Part shown: positions 10,160-19,687 of the stretch, one piece after another
Numbering within the stretch: position 1 is the stretch's first letter
Layout of the letters: each line of letters begins with the position of its first letter
Origin: Azospirillum endophyticum
GTDB taxonomy: Bacteria > Pseudomonadota > Alphaproteobacteria > Azospirillales > Azospirillaceae
Length of the DNA stretch: 49,862 nucleotides
Direction: 5' to 3'
Assembly: GCF_016595245.1 (NCBI RefSeq)
Contig: NZ_JAENHM010000004.1
Coordinates: 20,029 to 69,890 of the forward strand
The notes under the pieces: generated by a model
The model's database searches: none
What the model was told of the DNA's origin: nothing
Seen by the model: the letters and a program-made list of their open reading frames with translations, nothing else
Position numbers and translations under genes: made by a program

Positions 10160-11089
10160 TCAGCGGGCGCCCGTGAGTTCCCCCAGCTTCTGCCTGATCC
10201 GGCCATTGGTCCGGAGCTGGCGGTGCAGGTCCTGGATCGACAGGCCGTTTCGCGGATGCGGCAGGCCGAGCTGCGCCTGGATCGCGACCGACACCGCGGT
10301 CATCTCCTTGCGCTCGCGGATGCGGCGCTGCACCGTTTCGTAGAGCGCCAGCTTCTCGCCATCGAGCCCGCCGGCCTGGCCGACGGTGTTGCTGCCGTCG
10401 GTCTTGTAGACGTAGTAGCCGATCTCCGTGCCGATCAGCGAGAAGTCCGCAGGATGCTGGGCGCAGATCCGCAGGAGCAGATCGTAATCCTCCTCGATCG
10501 TCAGCGTCGGATCGAAGCGCAGGAGATCGGCGGGAAGCTTCGAACGGTCGATCAGATAGCTGTGGATCGGACAGAAATTATGGTCGAACAGATCGCCCAG
10601 ATCCCGCCCCCGGTATGTGGGGGTCTGCGGCCCGATGGTGCGGAAGAAGCGGTCGCGCACCTCGACCTGCATCACCTGGACCGAGGCGAAGGCGATCGCC
10701 GCCTCGCGGTCGCGCAACTGCGCCGCCAGCAGCTCGTAAGCCTCGGGGAACAGCAGGTCGTCGTAATCGAGGAAGGCGAGATAACGTCCCCGGGCGGCCT
10801 CCACCCCGCAGTTGAGCAGATGGGTGCGGGCGTCGGCGATCCCGTCCTGGTTCCAGTTCCGCACCGTCAGGCTAGGGGCGCCGGGCAGCTGCAGCAGCGG
10901 GGCGAGCCCCGCTTCGGTCGCCGCGACCTCGGCCGGGCTGAAGCGCTGGAGCACCAGGACGATGTTGAGCGGTCGGTAGCGCTGACCGACCAGGGAGAAG
11001 ACGCAGCGCTCCAGCTCCGCCAGACGGCGGATGTCATGGAAGCGGACGATGCAGTCCAGCAGTTGGGTGTCGTCTTGCATGCCGTGCAT
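10160..11089 (-). CDS. GT2-like glycosyltransferase
   Basis: 309 residues. A GT-A domain is recognisable by CIVRFHDIRRLAELERCVFSLVGQ, PLNIVLVLQRF, and the metal-binding YLAFLDYDDLLFPEAYELL (DXD equivalent). The C-terminal part (TLTIEEDYDLLLRICAQ) matches the acidic helix of GT2 enzymes. No membrane helix is seen, so it is probably cytosolic, acting on the nascent polysaccharide. The ATG at 11089 starts 4 bases after the stop of the large fusion protein; an ATG three codons later is also possible. Acceptor and donor are unknown; dTDP-rhamnose made by the following genes is a reasonable guess. Confidence 0.82.
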   Translation of the reverse strand: MHGMQDDTQLLDCIVRFHDIRRLAELERCVFSLVGQRYRPLNIVLVLQRFSPAEVAATEAGLAPLLQLPGAPSLTVRNWNQDGIADARTHLLNCGVEAARGRYLAFLDYDDLLFPEAYELLAAQLRDREAAIAFASVQVMQVEVRDRFFRTIGPQTPTYRGRDLGDLFDHNFCPIHSYLIDRSKLPADLLRFDPTLTIEEDYDLLLRICAQHPADFSLIGTEIGYYVYKTDGSNTVGQAGGLDGEKLALYETVQRRIRERKEMTAVSVAIQAQLGLPHPRNGLSIQDLHRQLRTNGRIRQKLGELTGAR

Positions 11090-11093
11090 GAGT

Positions 11094-14000
11094 TTACCAG
11101 CGCGCCTTTGCGAAGCTGAAATGGTGCGAGAAGTCGGCGTAGCGCCGCCAGTCGGCGGGCACCGGGGTCGGCTGTGCGTCCGGCGGCTGATGGCCGAGGC
11201 CGCGCAGTTCGCCGGTCACCCAGCTCTGGAAGGCCGGCGGCGCTCCCCACTTGCGCGCCAGAAGCACCCCGGAGTCGTGGATCATGCGGAGGACGGCCGG
11301 ATTGCGCGGCCGGTTGGTCACCTCGTGCAGGAACAGCGCCGTCGGGCAGCTGCGCAGGACGAAGCCGCCGGCCCGCGCCCGCCAGGACAGATCCACGTCC
11401 TCGCAATACATGAAGAAGGTCTCGTCGAAGCCGCCAAGCTCCTCGAAGGCCCGGCGCGGGATCATCAGGCAGGCCCCCGACAGCCAGGGAGTCTCGAAGG
11501 TAAAGGGGTCGTAGGGCTTGGGATGCTCGACCGGGAACTGTAGGGCCTCGACGAGGGCGCGGTCCTGCTGGGCTTGCATCATGCGCAGCAGCGCCAGGAT
11601 CGCGTCCGGGTGGAAGGCGCCGTCGGGGTTGGCGGCGATGTAATGGTCGGCATCTGAGGCGAAGGCGGCGGCCATCAGGCGGTTGTGGCCGGCGCCGAAG
11701 CCGATGTTGCCCGCAGTTTCCAGCCGGTGGACGGCCGGGTCGCCGGCCGTCATCGCCGCGCTCGACGATCCGTTGTCGATGACCAGGATGCGGCCGTCGG
11801 TCGGGCAGCCGGCCTTCGCCAGGGCGATGCGGGTGCTCTGGACGATGCGACGGACGGCATCCTCGTCGTTGTTATAGGTGACGATGCCGACGGCGACGGT
11901 GGCCGGTGCGACCGCGCGGTCCAGCCCGAGGGCTCCGGCGCTGCGGCGGTCGATCAGGGCGGGATCCGGCTGGGCGATCGGCACCGGATGGACGGCGCGC
12001 GGCGCCGGCAGGTCGGTGCCGGTCAGCTTGAGGCCATGCTCGACGATGAAGCGGTCGAGGTCGGCCGGGCCGGCGATCGCCGCGATCGCCGGAGTGTTGG
12101 GGTACAGCGCGGGGACGGCGATCTTGAGCCAGCCGAAGCCGGCGCTCTCGCAGACGTGGAAATAGCTGCGCTCGATGGCGTGGGCGAGCGTGCCGTCGAT
12201 CTGGCCGCGCTCCTCGGCGAAGTCCTCATAGGACAAGTCGAGGTCGAGCAGCGGCTTCAGCGCGGCGGCGCGGGCCCAGAACATCGAGCCCGAGGGGAAG
12301 TCCAGCACCTGGGTCTCTTCCAGCGACAGCCCCAGCCGGACCATCAGCCTGGCGGCGTAGGGGAAGTTGTTGCCCCAGTTGATCCAGTGGCGGACCGGCT
12401 CGAAATGCTGGGCGGCGACCATGCCGAGGTCGGGGCGCTGGACGAAGGCGCCGATGATGCTCTCGACGATCTCCGGCGAGCCCAGCATGGTCTCCAGCAG
12501 CTGGCCGCGCCAGTTGGCCAGCACCGAGGCATGGTCGGACTGCTTGGAATGCAGGTGCAGGACCAGGTCGTAGCGGTCGTAGACGTCGCGGAACCCGAGG
12601 AGCTTGGGCGCGATGTCCCGGCCGCGGTTCGGAGTGACGCGGACCTCGACCGTGCCGCGGTCCCAGCCGGCGAAGGCCTTCTCGATCACCGACTTCTTGA
12701 AGGGGTCGGAGGTCGACAGGAACAGGTCGGCCGGGACCGGGATGTTCAGGAAGTAGCGGCGGAACTCCACCGCCAGGTTCTCGTGGAACAGGTGGCAGAC
12801 GATGGCGACGGCCGGCGGCGTGCCGCCGGCCCCGGCCAGGGGCAGGCGATAGCCGAACGGCACGGCGACGCTGTGGTCGGTCTCGATCGGGCGGGCGACC
12901 TCGGGGAAGGAGGGGGCCTCCAGCGCCGCCGGGACGGCGACCGGCGTCTGGCCGCCCTGGACCTGCTGGATGATCCGGCGCCAAGCCGGGCGAAGGCCCT
13001 CGCGGTGCAGGGCGTCCAAGGTCTGGCGCCGGCAGTCGGGGCGGGCCAGCAGCATCGGCAGGGCGCGCCGGGAGATGCCGACGATGAAGCGTGCCTTGAC
13101 GGCGGCGGTGCGGGAGCGGGTACTCGCCCAGCGCAGGCCCGCGGTCGCCCGCCAGGAGGTCGAGCGCTCCATGGCGTCCAGCCGGTGGGTCTGGCGGGCG
13201 ATCTCCGCCTGCGCCTCGGCCAACGCGTCCTGAAGCGCACGCGCATGCGCCGTCTGGCGCCGGATCTCTTCCTCGGCGGCGGCGAGCTGATGCTCGCGCT
13301 CGCCCAGCGCATCCATCAGCAGATGGAGCTGCCGGTCGGTCTGGGCCTGCAGCGCGTTGATGTCGGCAGCGAGCGCATCAATCTCGGCGTCGCGGTCGGC
13401 GGCATGGGCCCGCAGCGTGCCGATGTCGGCGTCGCGGTCGGCGACCCAGCCGGTCAGCCGGTCGATCGTCGCCTCGCGGTCGGCGACCTGCGCGGATAGG
13501 GCGTCGGCATGCCTGGTGTAGTCGCCGATCTGCTTCAGCCGGTGTTGCGCCCAGAAGCGGTCGACCAGACCCTGCCCCAGCCGGTCGAAATGGCGCCGGA
13601 CCAGGGCTTGGCGGTCGCGATTGCCAGTCACCTCGAACAACCAGCGCAGGGCGGGCGGCATCGCCTCGGGCTTGCCGACATAGGCCACGCCCAGGCCGTT
13701 GGAGTGCAGGAAGGCGAAGGAGGGATAGGCGGCACTCACCTCCTCCCAGACCTGCCAGACGCCGAAGCCGCGCTCGCGCACATTGATGTCGTGGAACAGC
13801 ACCAGCCCACGGCCGCTCATCTTCGGCAGCCAGCTGCGAAAGTCCTGGCCGACCGCCTCGTAGGTGTGCAAGCCGTCGATGTGCAGCAGGTCGATGCCGC
13901 CGTCCGGGAAATACTCCAGCGCTTGGTCGAAGGTCATCCGCAGCAGGCGCGAGAAGCCGGCGTAGCTGGCGTCATGGTGGGCGCGCAGGTCGTCATAGAC

Positions 14001-14357
14001 CTCGTCGCCGTAAAGGCCGGCGTGGGGGTCGCCTTCCCAGGTGTCGACCGCATAGCAGGAGGTCGACAGGCCGCAGGCGGCGATCGCCTGGAGGAAGGCG
14101 CAGTAGGAGTTGCCGCTGTGGGTGCCGAGTTCCACCAGGGAGGCGGGCCGCAGGGCGTCGATGATCCAGAAGGCGAAGGGGATGTGCCCGATCCAGGGGG
14201 GCGGGAAGACGAGCCGGTTCGGTTCGCTCAGCACGATGGGCCGGTAGAGGGCCTGCAGATCCTGGGGGGGCGCCTCGGGGCGGTCTTCGGGACGGCCCTC
14301 GATCGGTGTGGCGTCAGGATGGAGGCTGAAGGCGGGCTCGGGCATCTGAGGCGGCAT
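11094..14357 (-). CDS. Large fusion: class I methyltransferase + coiled coil + rhamnan synthesis protein F + GT2
   Basis: 1087 residues from the ATG at 14357; the frame is open up to 14537 but the extra 60 residues are Pro/Ala-rich, so the upstream start is less likely. Residues about 65-235 are a SAM methyltransferase of the cephalosporin-hydroxylase/Methyltransf_24 kind (VELGTHSGNSYCAFLQ, GIDLLHIDGLHTYEAV, LVLFHDINVRERGFGVW). Residues about 280-400 are a coiled coil with 14-residue repeats of the pattern ADRDAxIxxL. Residues about 515-755 match RgpF (VCHLFHENLAVEFRRYFLNIP, NRGRDIAPKLL, DLVLHLHSKQS). Residues about 820-1010 are a GT2 domain (VAVGIVTYNN, NIGFGAGHNRLM, FFMYCEDVDLSWRA). It probably elongates and caps a rhamnose-containing chain. 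The methyl group may act as a chain-end cap read by Wzt, but this is inference. Confidence 0.85.
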   Translation of the reverse strand: MPPQMPEPAFSLHPDATPIEGRPEDRPEAPPQDLQALYRPIVLSEPNRLVFPPPWIGHIPFAFWIIDALRPASLVELGTHSGNSYCAFLQAIAACGLSTSCYAVDTWEGDPHAGLYGDEVYDDLRAHHDASYAGFSRLLRMTFDQALEYFPDGGIDLLHIDGLHTYEAVGQDFRSWLPKMSGRGLVLFHDINVRERGFGVWQVWEEVSAAYPSFAFLHSNGLGVAYVGKPEAMPPALRWLFEVTGNRDRQALVRRHFDRLGQGLVDRFWAQHRLKQIGDYTRHADALSAQVADREATIDRLTGWVADRDADIGTLRAHAADRDAEIDALAADINALQAQTDRQLHLLMDALGEREHQLAAAEEEIRRQTAHARALQDALAEAQAEIARQTHRLDAMERSTSWRATAGLRWASTRSRTAAVKARFIVGISRRALPMLLARPDCRRQTLDALHREGLRPAWRRIIQQVQGGQTPVAVPAALEAPSFPEVARPIETDHSVAVPFGYRLPLAGAGGTPPAVAIVCHLFHENLAVEFRRYFLNIPVPADLFLSTSDPFKKSVIEKAFAGWDRGTVEVRVTPNRGRDIAPKLLGFRDVYDRYDLVLHLHSKQSDHASVLANWRGQLLETMLGSPEIVESIIGAFVQRPDLGMVAAQHFEPVRHWINWGNNFPYAARLMVRLGLSLEETQVLDFPSGSMFWARAAALKPLLDLDLSYEDFAEERGQIDGTLAHAIERSYFHVCESAGFGWLKIAVPALYPNTPAIAAIAGPADLDRFIVEHGLKLTGTDLPAPRAVHPVPIAQPDPALIDRRSAGALGLDRAVAPATVAVGIVTYNNDEDAVRRIVQSTRIALAKAGCPTDGRILVIDNGSSSAAMTAGDPAVHRLETAGNIGFGAGHNRLMAAAFASDADHYIAANPDGAFHPDAILALLRMMQAQQDRALVEALQFPVEHPKPYDPFTFETPWLSGACLMIPRRAFEELGGFDETFFMYCEDVDLSWRARAGGFVLRSCPTALFLHEVTNRPRNPAVLRMIHDSGVLLARKWGAPPAFQSWVTGELRGLGHQPPDAQPTPVPADWRRYADFSHHFSFAKARW

Positions 14358-14731
14358 ATCCGGCTGGTTCTGGGAGTACGGAAGAGACGATGGCGCGGTG
14401 CGTGTCCCCGCCCGGCCGGTACCGTCCCGGGGGGCCGCATCGGCGTCAGGAGGATGGGGGCTGGAAACGGGGCCGGTCGGCCGGCTGGCGCACCTCGCAG
14501 CCGGCAGGCTGGGCGGCTTTGTGTTGGGTGGCGCCATGGCGTCTTGAAGGCCTGTCCTGTCCCGACCGAGTTCTCACGCATTCCGTCGAGCGGCACGACA
14601 ACCGACAGCAATGACAAGAGACCACAAGAAGCTGTGGCTTATCGTCAAACCCCCTGCCCTGTCAACCTGGACCCCCGGCCACTCCGGTGCCGCGAACCGG
14701 TGCTGCGGAAGGCCTTCCGCGCCGGTGCCGG
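14358..14731. other. Intergenic region upstream of the fusion gene, with a 16-base perfect palindrome
   Basis: 374 bases between the wzt stop and the fusion-gene start. GCGGAAGGCCTTCCGC at 14705-14720 is a perfect palindrome just after the wzt stop and could form a weak stem-loop, but no T-run follows on the minus strand. A TTGACG on the minus strand near 14650 could be a -35 element; I see no convincing -10 box. Confidence 0.3.
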
Positions 14732-16168
14732 TCAGGCCGGGCCGGCCTGCTTGGCATCGCCCACACCATTGCCGGCCCCATTGCCGGCGACGGCGCCGTC
14801 GATGGCGATGTCCAGCATCGGAATGCCGACCAGCCCCTGGACCACATGGCTGGAATGGACCTTGAAGAACAGCGCGTCCTCGATCCAGTGATGCTGCACA
14901 TGGTCGTTCTGCGTGCCTTCGGCGAGAGCGACGGTGATCGAAAAGTCGCCGCTCGGCAGATAGGGCATCTGGAAGCGGAAGCGGGCGGTGAAATTCTGGC
15001 CGGCCGCTATGCGGAGGGGGGTGAGCTGATAGGTGAGATGGGTGTTGTCGCCGAACAGGTTCTGGCCGAGCCGGTCGCGGACATAGAAGCCGACGATCGG
15101 CTGGAACACCTCCTTTTCGGTGTGGCAGATCACCTCCAGGACGATCTCTTCGCCGCCTTCCAGCGTGCTGAGCGGAGCGTGGCTGCCGTCGAGCAGACGG
15201 ACACTGGTGATGCTGGCCCCGCGTTCGCCGAACCAGGGCGCATCGGGATTGAAATCGAAGATTTCGATGGCGTTGCGGTGCTGCGAGCCTTTCAGCAGCT
15301 CGGCGCGGGCATCCTCCACCGGCTCCTCGCGCTTGGCCTGGGGCAGCGCCTGGCGGGCGCCGCCGATGCGGAAACCGCGCGAAGTGTCCTGGTCGCTGTA
15401 CAGAGCGGCGAGGTAATCGTGGCAGACTTCCTTGGCCGGGCCGATCGCCCGCACCGACCCGTTGTCCAGCCAGACCACCCGGTCGCACAAATTCACCACC
15501 TGGCCCGTGTCGTGCGACACGAAGAACAGGGTGCCGCGCTCCTTGAAGCGGTGGATGAAGCGCATGCATTTCTGGGTGAAGGAGGCGTCGCCGACCGCCA
15601 GGATCTCGTCGACGATCATGATGTCGGCGTCGACATGCGCCGCCACCGCGAAGGCGAGGCGGGCGTACATGCCGCTGGAATAGAGCTTCACCGGCTGTTC
15701 GATGAAGTCGCCGATGCCAGCGAATTCGGCGATGGAGTCGTAACGCTCGGCGATCTGCTCGTTCGACAATCCCAGCACCGAGGCGGCGAGATAGACGTTC
15801 TCGCGCCCGGTGAATTCGGGGTTGAAGCCGGCGCCCAGCTCCAGCAGCGCGGCGATGCGGCCGTCGACCACGATGCGTCCGGAGGTCGGCGTCAATGTGC
15901 CGCAGAGGAGCTGCAGGAAGGTCGACTTGCCCGAGCCGTTGCGGCCGATCAGCCCGACCGTCTCGCCGCGGCGGACCTCCAGATCGACGCCGCGCAGCGC
16001 CCAGTACTCGTCGTAGTATTTGCGCCGGCCGCGCACCAGCATCTGCTTCAGCCGGTCCTGCGGGCGCTTGAAGATGGCGTAGGCCTTGCCCAGCCCCTCG
16101 GCGCGGATGACGACAGGGGTGTCGGCGGCAGGGGAAGCGGCGGCGGGGGTTGCGGTCTCAGACGACAT
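14732..16168 (-). CDS. wzt: ABC transporter ATP-binding protein for polysaccharide export (Wzt-type, with C-terminal carbohydrate-binding domain)
   Basis: 478 residues. The ABC domain occupies about residues 18-270: Walker A GLIGRNGSGKST, signature LYSSGMYARLAFA, Walker B ADIMIVDEILAVGD, switch His in LFFVSHD. The spacing WALRGVDLEV..GRNGSGKS is that of the Wzt/TagH subfamily. Residues about 300-450 form a beta-rich Wzt_C domain (SVRLLDGSHAPLSTLEGGEEI, IVGFYVRDRLGQNLFGDNT, DFSITVALAEGT), which in O-antigen systems reads the modified chain end and selects substrate. The tail is Gly/Ala-rich. Its start overlaps the wzm stop by 11 bases. Together they export the finished polymer across the inner membrane. 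Confidence 0.93.
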   Translation of the reverse strand: MSSETATPAAASPAADTPVVIRAEGLGKAYAIFKRPQDRLKQMLVRGRRKYYDEYWALRGVDLEVRRGETVGLIGRNGSGKSTFLQLLCGTLTPTSGRIVVDGRIAALLELGAGFNPEFTGRENVYLAASVLGLSNEQIAERYDSIAEFAGIGDFIEQPVKLYSSGMYARLAFAVAAHVDADIMIVDEILAVGDASFTQKCMRFIHRFKERGTLFFVSHDTGQVVNLCDRVVWLDNGSVRAIGPAKEVCHDYLAALYSDQDTSRGFRIGGARQALPQAKREEPVEDARAELLKGSQHRNAIEIFDFNPDAPWFGERGASITSVRLLDGSHAPLSTLEGGEEIVLEVICHTEKEVFQPIVGFYVRDRLGQNLFGDNTHLTYQLTPLRIAAGQNFTARFRFQMPYLPSGDFSITVALAEGTQNDHVQHHWIEDALFFKVHSSHVVQGLVGIPMLDIAIDGAVAGNGAGNGVGDAKQAGPA

Positions 16169-16976
16169 CGGCGAACCCCCGGCGGGTCTTCATGAACCAG
16201 AGATAGCCGAGCCACGCCACCACCCAGGCGCCCAGCGTCGCCAAGCCCCATTCGACCGGCGACGGGACGCGGCCCCAGAACAGCAGGTCCTTCGACTGCT
16301 CCAGGATCGCGGTCATCGGGTTCAGGTGCAGGATGGCGCGGAAGCGCTCGGGGATCGCGGTCATCGGATAGAAGATCGGGCTGAGGAACATCAGCACGGT
16401 CACGCCCACCGTCACCACCTGCCGCAGGTCGCGCAGGAACACGCCGGCGGCGGCGAAGAACCAGCTCAGCCCCAGCGTGGTCAGGCAGAGCGGCGCCAGC
16501 ACCAGCGGCAGCAGCAGGGCCGTCGGTGGCGGCAGCCCGGCCACCAGCAGGTGGAACACCACCAGGATGACGAAGCCGATGCCGGCGTTGAACAGCGCCA
16601 CCGCCAGCGACACCAGCGGCAGGATCTCCAGCGGGAAGACCACCTTCTTGATGTAGCTGACATTCTCCAGCAGCAGGCCGGGCGCCCGGTTCAGGCATTC
16701 GCCCAGCACGTTGAACAGGATCAGACCGGAGAACAGCAGCAGGGCGAATTCGGTGTTGCTTCCCCCTGTCGCCCCCCAGCGTGCCTGGAACACCACCGAG
16801 AAGACGAAGGTGTAGACTGTCAGCATCAGGATCGGGTTCAGCACCGCCCAGACGATGCCCAGCACGGATCCGCGGTATCGGGCGTCGATCTCCCGCCGGG
16901 CCAGCCGCAGGATCAGCGACCTGTGATGCCAGGCGGTCTGGAAAAGGGCAAAGGGACCGGCGCCGAAACCCGCCAC
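16158..16976 (-). CDS. wzm: ABC-2 type polysaccharide export permease (Wzm-type)
   Basis: 272 residues from the GTG at 16976, chosen because it gives the usual Wzm length and GGGA lies about 9 bases upstream; the frame is open to 17225, but the extra N-terminal 83 residues are low-complexity and unlike the family. It shows HHRSLILRLARREIDARYRGSVLGIVWAVLNPILMLTVYTFVFS at the start (shown in pieces by the family as the pre-TM1 amphipathic helix and TM1), LLFSGLILFNVLGECLNRAPGL, and SPIFYPMTAIPE near the end, with about six membrane helices. It pairs with wzt downstream. It is the first gene of the minus-strand operon, so its promoter should lie in the AT-rich sequence upstream. Confidence 0.88.
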   Translation of the reverse strand: MAGFGAGPFALFQTAWHHRSLILRLARREIDARYRGSVLGIVWAVLNPILMLTVYTFVFSVVFQARWGATGGSNTEFALLLFSGLILFNVLGECLNRAPGLLLENVSYIKKVVFPLEILPLVSLAVALFNAGIGFVILVVFHLLVAGLPPPTALLLPLVLAPLCLTTLGLSWFFAAAGVFLRDLRQVVTVGVTVLMFLSPIFYPMTAIPERFRAILHLNPMTAILEQSKDLLFWGRVPSPVEWGLATLGAWVVAWLGYLWFMKTRRGFADVV

Positions 16977-17619
16977 CTTAGGGTTTCCCGACTGAGAGTT
17001 AAACAATTTAAAGTATTCCCCGTCTGCGGCCGGCCGACCATACCCCCCGCCTCCACGGCGTTCAAGCGAAAGCATCCGGGACGCTTGGAGGCCATGGGGA
17101 GAGGGGTTGAAGGGAGCGGCGGAGGCCCGGAGGAGAGAGCGTTTCCCGACAAGAAGGGTCGGGGGAACAAACCTTCGGTTTTCCCCGTTTACCCGAAAGA
17201 TCGGATGAGTGGTGACTTCAGCCAAGGATTTTCGTTATCACAAAAGAAAACTATATAATAAACATTTGGGAATTTCATACTATAAGAGCTAATTCCACAG
17301 ACAGTGAAGGAGTGATGCGCCCTATACGTATCAGTAGAGTACAAATACCAATCAGAAGGTATTTTCCTATTATCAAGATAGAGACATTCATTATCACGAG
17401 TCTGCCACCAGAGATGCGACGCACCATTGATGGCGGTATCGGTATGTCTGTACACCCATGGGGTTAGATCCGGATTAGAACTAAAAAAGCCCATCCGATG
17501 GGACCATAACTGGCCTTGAGAGGTGGCGATTGCCCGATTTGCAGGAAAGACGCACCGATTGCCGATGCCCGGGAAAAATTGGGCTGCCCGGTGGAGCGGT
17601 GACGCAAAAGGAGGCCGTT
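16977..17619. other. AT-rich divergent intergenic region between the export operon and the sulfation operon
   Basis: 643 bases between wzm (minus) and the sulfotransferase (plus). About 17200-17480 is strongly AT-rich compared with everything around it. It should contain both divergent promoters. A minus-strand open frame (17189-17494) is listed separately. No clear terminator or known operator was seen. Confidence 0.5.
17189..17494 (-). CDS. Hypothetical AT-rich small ORF, no recognised family
   Basis: 101 residues from the ATG at 17494; the frame is open further upstream to 17635. The product is rich in Trp, Tyr, Asn and Ser (for example SDWYLYSTDTYRAHHSF and FPNVYYIVFFCDNENPW), very different from the Ala/Arg/Gly-rich shadow frames of this genome. 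That composition partly follows from low GC, so coding is not proven. No ribosome site stands out. It may be an orphan gene, a fragment of a gene brought in with the AT-rich DNA, or noncoding promoter DNA. Confidence 0.28.
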   Translation of the reverse strand: MGFFSSNPDLTPWVYRHTDTAINGASHLWWQTRDNECLYLDNRKIPSDWYLYSTDTYRAHHSFTVCGISSYSMKFPNVYYIVFFCDNENPWLKSPLIRSFG

Positions 17620-18678
17620 GTGTTTTGGAATACAAAGACGCTGACAGCCGATCATTATGCCGCGTCGTTAAGAAACCATTTCGGCGATGGTGCCGCCCAT
17701 CGACTTCAGAGAGAGATCGGCTTTGTCGGGAAGCGGCTTTTTAGACTTCCAAGCACGGAAAGATCGAGCTTCTTCGATCCCTGGTTCACGGAAGACAATG
17801 CCCGTCATCTGCGGTCGGTGGCCCGGTCGGTTCGCGGGATCGCGGCGGAGGCCTCCGGCACCGCCGCCGCCGTTTCCCGCTCGGCACCCCGCATCGTCTT
17901 CCTGCACGGGGTGATGCCGCGCAGCGGCACCAACTATCTCCAGAGCCTGCTGGAGCTGCATCCCGACGTGGCGGTCAATCCCTACGGCGTCCGCGAGCTT
18001 CCCTTCCTGAACACGGTCGAGGACGCGCGCGCCTATGAGGGGCGCTTCCTGCGCCTTTACCAGCGCAACCGGGAATCGTTCCGCGACCTGGAGATGTTCT
18101 GCTATATGGTGAGCGGCTTCCTGCGCCGCATCGAGAGCGAGTTCCCGGCGGACAAGACGGTCCTGATCAAGTCGCCCCACACCCGGATGATGCGCTATTT
18201 CCCCTACCTGTTCCCGACGGAGCGCTGCCTGATCGTGCTGCGCGACGGCAAGCGTGCGGTCCAGTCCACCATCGACACCTGGCCGCTGCGTTTCCTGGGG
18301 CGGACCTTCGCCGACGTCTGCCGCGAATGGAGCTTCGGCACCGAGGCGGCGCTGGAGGCGCAGAGCCGGATGAGCGCCGACGCCTGCCGTCTGGTCCGCT
18401 TCGAGGACGCGGTGGCCGCCCCCGACGGCGCGGCCCGCGACCTTATGCGCTTCCTGGATCTGGACGAGGGGCGCTATCCGTTCGAGCGGATCGGCGAACT
18501 TCCCATCCTGGGATCGTCCCGCGTCTCGCGCCGCGACGGCGAGGTCAGCTGGACCCCCGTCAAGAAACCCGAAGGCTTCGATCCGTCGAAGCGCCCGATC
18601 GACTGGTCGCGCAAGCGTCGGACCGTGTTCGACGCCGTGGCCGGAGACATGCAGAAGAAGGCCGGCTATGCTGCTTGA
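17620..18678 (+). CDS. PAPS-dependent sulfotransferase
   Basis: 352 residues from the GTG at 17620, selected by a perfect AAGGAGG at 17608-17614 with a 5-base spacer. The 5'-phosphosulfate loop is [21 protein letters not shown], and the 3'-phosphate-binding region is [39 protein letters not shown] matches the family's central strand and helix. The C-terminal [18 protein letters not shown] is basic. It is probably cytosolic. The next two genes, overlapping by 11 bases and by 1 base, make PAPS, so the operon is a self-contained sulfation unit, laid out like rhizobial nodH-nodP-nodQ. The acceptor is unknown; neighbouring genes suggest a surface polysaccharide or lipid-linked oligosaccharide. Confidence 0.9.
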   Translation: MFWNTKTLTADHYAASLRNHFGDGAAHRLQREIGFVGKRLFRLPSTERSSFFDPWFTEDNARHLRSVARSVRGIAAEASGTAAAVSRSAPRIVFLHGVMPRSGTNYLQSLLELHPDVAVNPYGVRELPFLNTVEDARAYEGRFLRLYQRNRESFRDLEMFCYMVSGFLRRIESEFPADKTVLIKSPHTRMMRYFPYLFPTERCLIVLRDGKRAVQSTIDTWPLRFLGRTFADVCREWSFGTEAALEAQSRMSADACRLVRFEDAVAAPDGAARDLMRFLDLDEGRYPFERIGELPILGSSRVSRRDGEVSWTPVKKPEGFDPSKRPIDWSRKRRTVFDAVAGDMQKKAGYAA

Positions 18679-19687
18679 TCCATTGCTCGACACCCGCCCC
18701 GCGGCCCGGGATCTTCCCGGTCCCGGCCCCGCAACGGGCCCCGTCCCCGGTCATGAGGACCGCTTGCCCGCCATCCTGACCACGCCGGCCCGCCTCACCC
18801 ATCTCCAGCGGCTGGAGGCGGAAAGCATCCACATCATGCGCGAGGTGGCGGCCCAGTTCCAGAAGCCGGTCATGCTCTATTCGGTGGGCAAGGACAGCTC
18901 GGTGCTGCTGCATCTGGCGATGAAGGCCTTCCACCCGTCGAAGCCGCCCTTCCCGCTGCTGCATGTCGACACGACCTGGAAGTTCCGGGAGATGATCGCC
19001 TTCCGCGACCGCATGGCGCAGCACTTGGGTGTCGACCTGATGGTCCACATCAACCAGGAGGGCGTGCGCCAGGGAATCGGCCCGGTCAGCCATGGCTCGG
19101 CCGTCCACACCGACGTGATGAAGACTCAAGGGTTGAAGCAGGCGCTCGACGCCCACGGCTTCGACGCCGCCTTCGGCGGGGCGCGCCGCGACGAGGAGAA
19201 GAGCCGCGCCAAGGAGCGCATCTTCTCCTTCCGGACCTCCAACCACCGCTGGGAGCCGAAGAACCAGCGGCCGGAGCTGTGGAGCCTCTACAACGGGCGC
19301 ATCCACAAGGGCGAGAGCATCCGCGTCTTCCCGCTGTCGAACTGGACCGAGCTGGACATCTGGCAATACATCCACCAGGAGAACATCCCGGTGGTGCCGC
19401 TCTATTTTGCCAAGCCCCGTCCGGTGGTGGAGCGAGACGGCACGCTGATCATGGTCGACGACGACCGCCTGCCGCTGAAGCCCGGCGAGACGCCGGAGAT
19501 GGCCTGGGTGCGCTTCCGCACGCTCGGCTGCTATCCGCTGACCGGGGCCGTGCGCAGCACCGCCGCCACCCTGCCCGAGATCATTCGCGAGATGCTGCTG
19601 TCCACCAGCTCCGAACGGCAGGGCCGCGTGATCGACCAGGATGCCGCCGCCTCGATGGAAGCCAAGAAGCAGGAAGGCTACTTCTGA
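18668..19687 (+). CDS. cysD: Sulfate adenylyltransferase subunit 2 (NodP-like)
   Basis: 339 residues. The PP-loop ATP pyrophosphatase motif is at [21 protein letters not shown], followed by [52 protein letters not shown] and [15 protein letters not shown]. The C-terminal [15 protein letters not shown] and [13 protein letters not shown] segments are typical of CysD/NodP. It uses ATP and sulfate to form APS with the GTPase subunit CysN. The N-terminal 40 residues are Pro-rich and longer than usual; a downstream start cannot be excluded. It overlaps the sulfotransferase stop by 11 bases and the next start by 1 base (TGATG). Confidence 0.95.
   Translation: MLLDPLLDTRPAARDLPGPGPATGPVPGHEDRLPAILTTPARLTHLQRLEAESIHIMREVAAQFQKPVMLYSVGKDSSVLLHLAMKAFHPSKPPFPLLHVDTTWKFREMIAFRDRMAQHLGVDLMVHINQEGVRQGIGPVSHGSAVHTDVMKTQGLKQALDAHGFDAAFGGARRDEEKSRAKERIFSFRTSNHRWEPKNQRPELWSLYNGRIHKGESIRVFPLSNWTELDIWQYIHQENIPVVPLYFAKPRPVVERDGTLIMVDDDRLPLKPGETPEMAWVRFRTLGCYPLTGAVRSTAATLPEIIREMLLSTSSERQGRVIDQDAAASMEAKKQEGYF

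Noticed and set aside
11685..13499. A 604-codon plus-strand frame antisense to the large fusion gene
   Set aside because: Low-complexity Gly/Asp/Ala/Val product, no ribosome site, and the minus strand has recognisable RgpF and coiled-coil domains.
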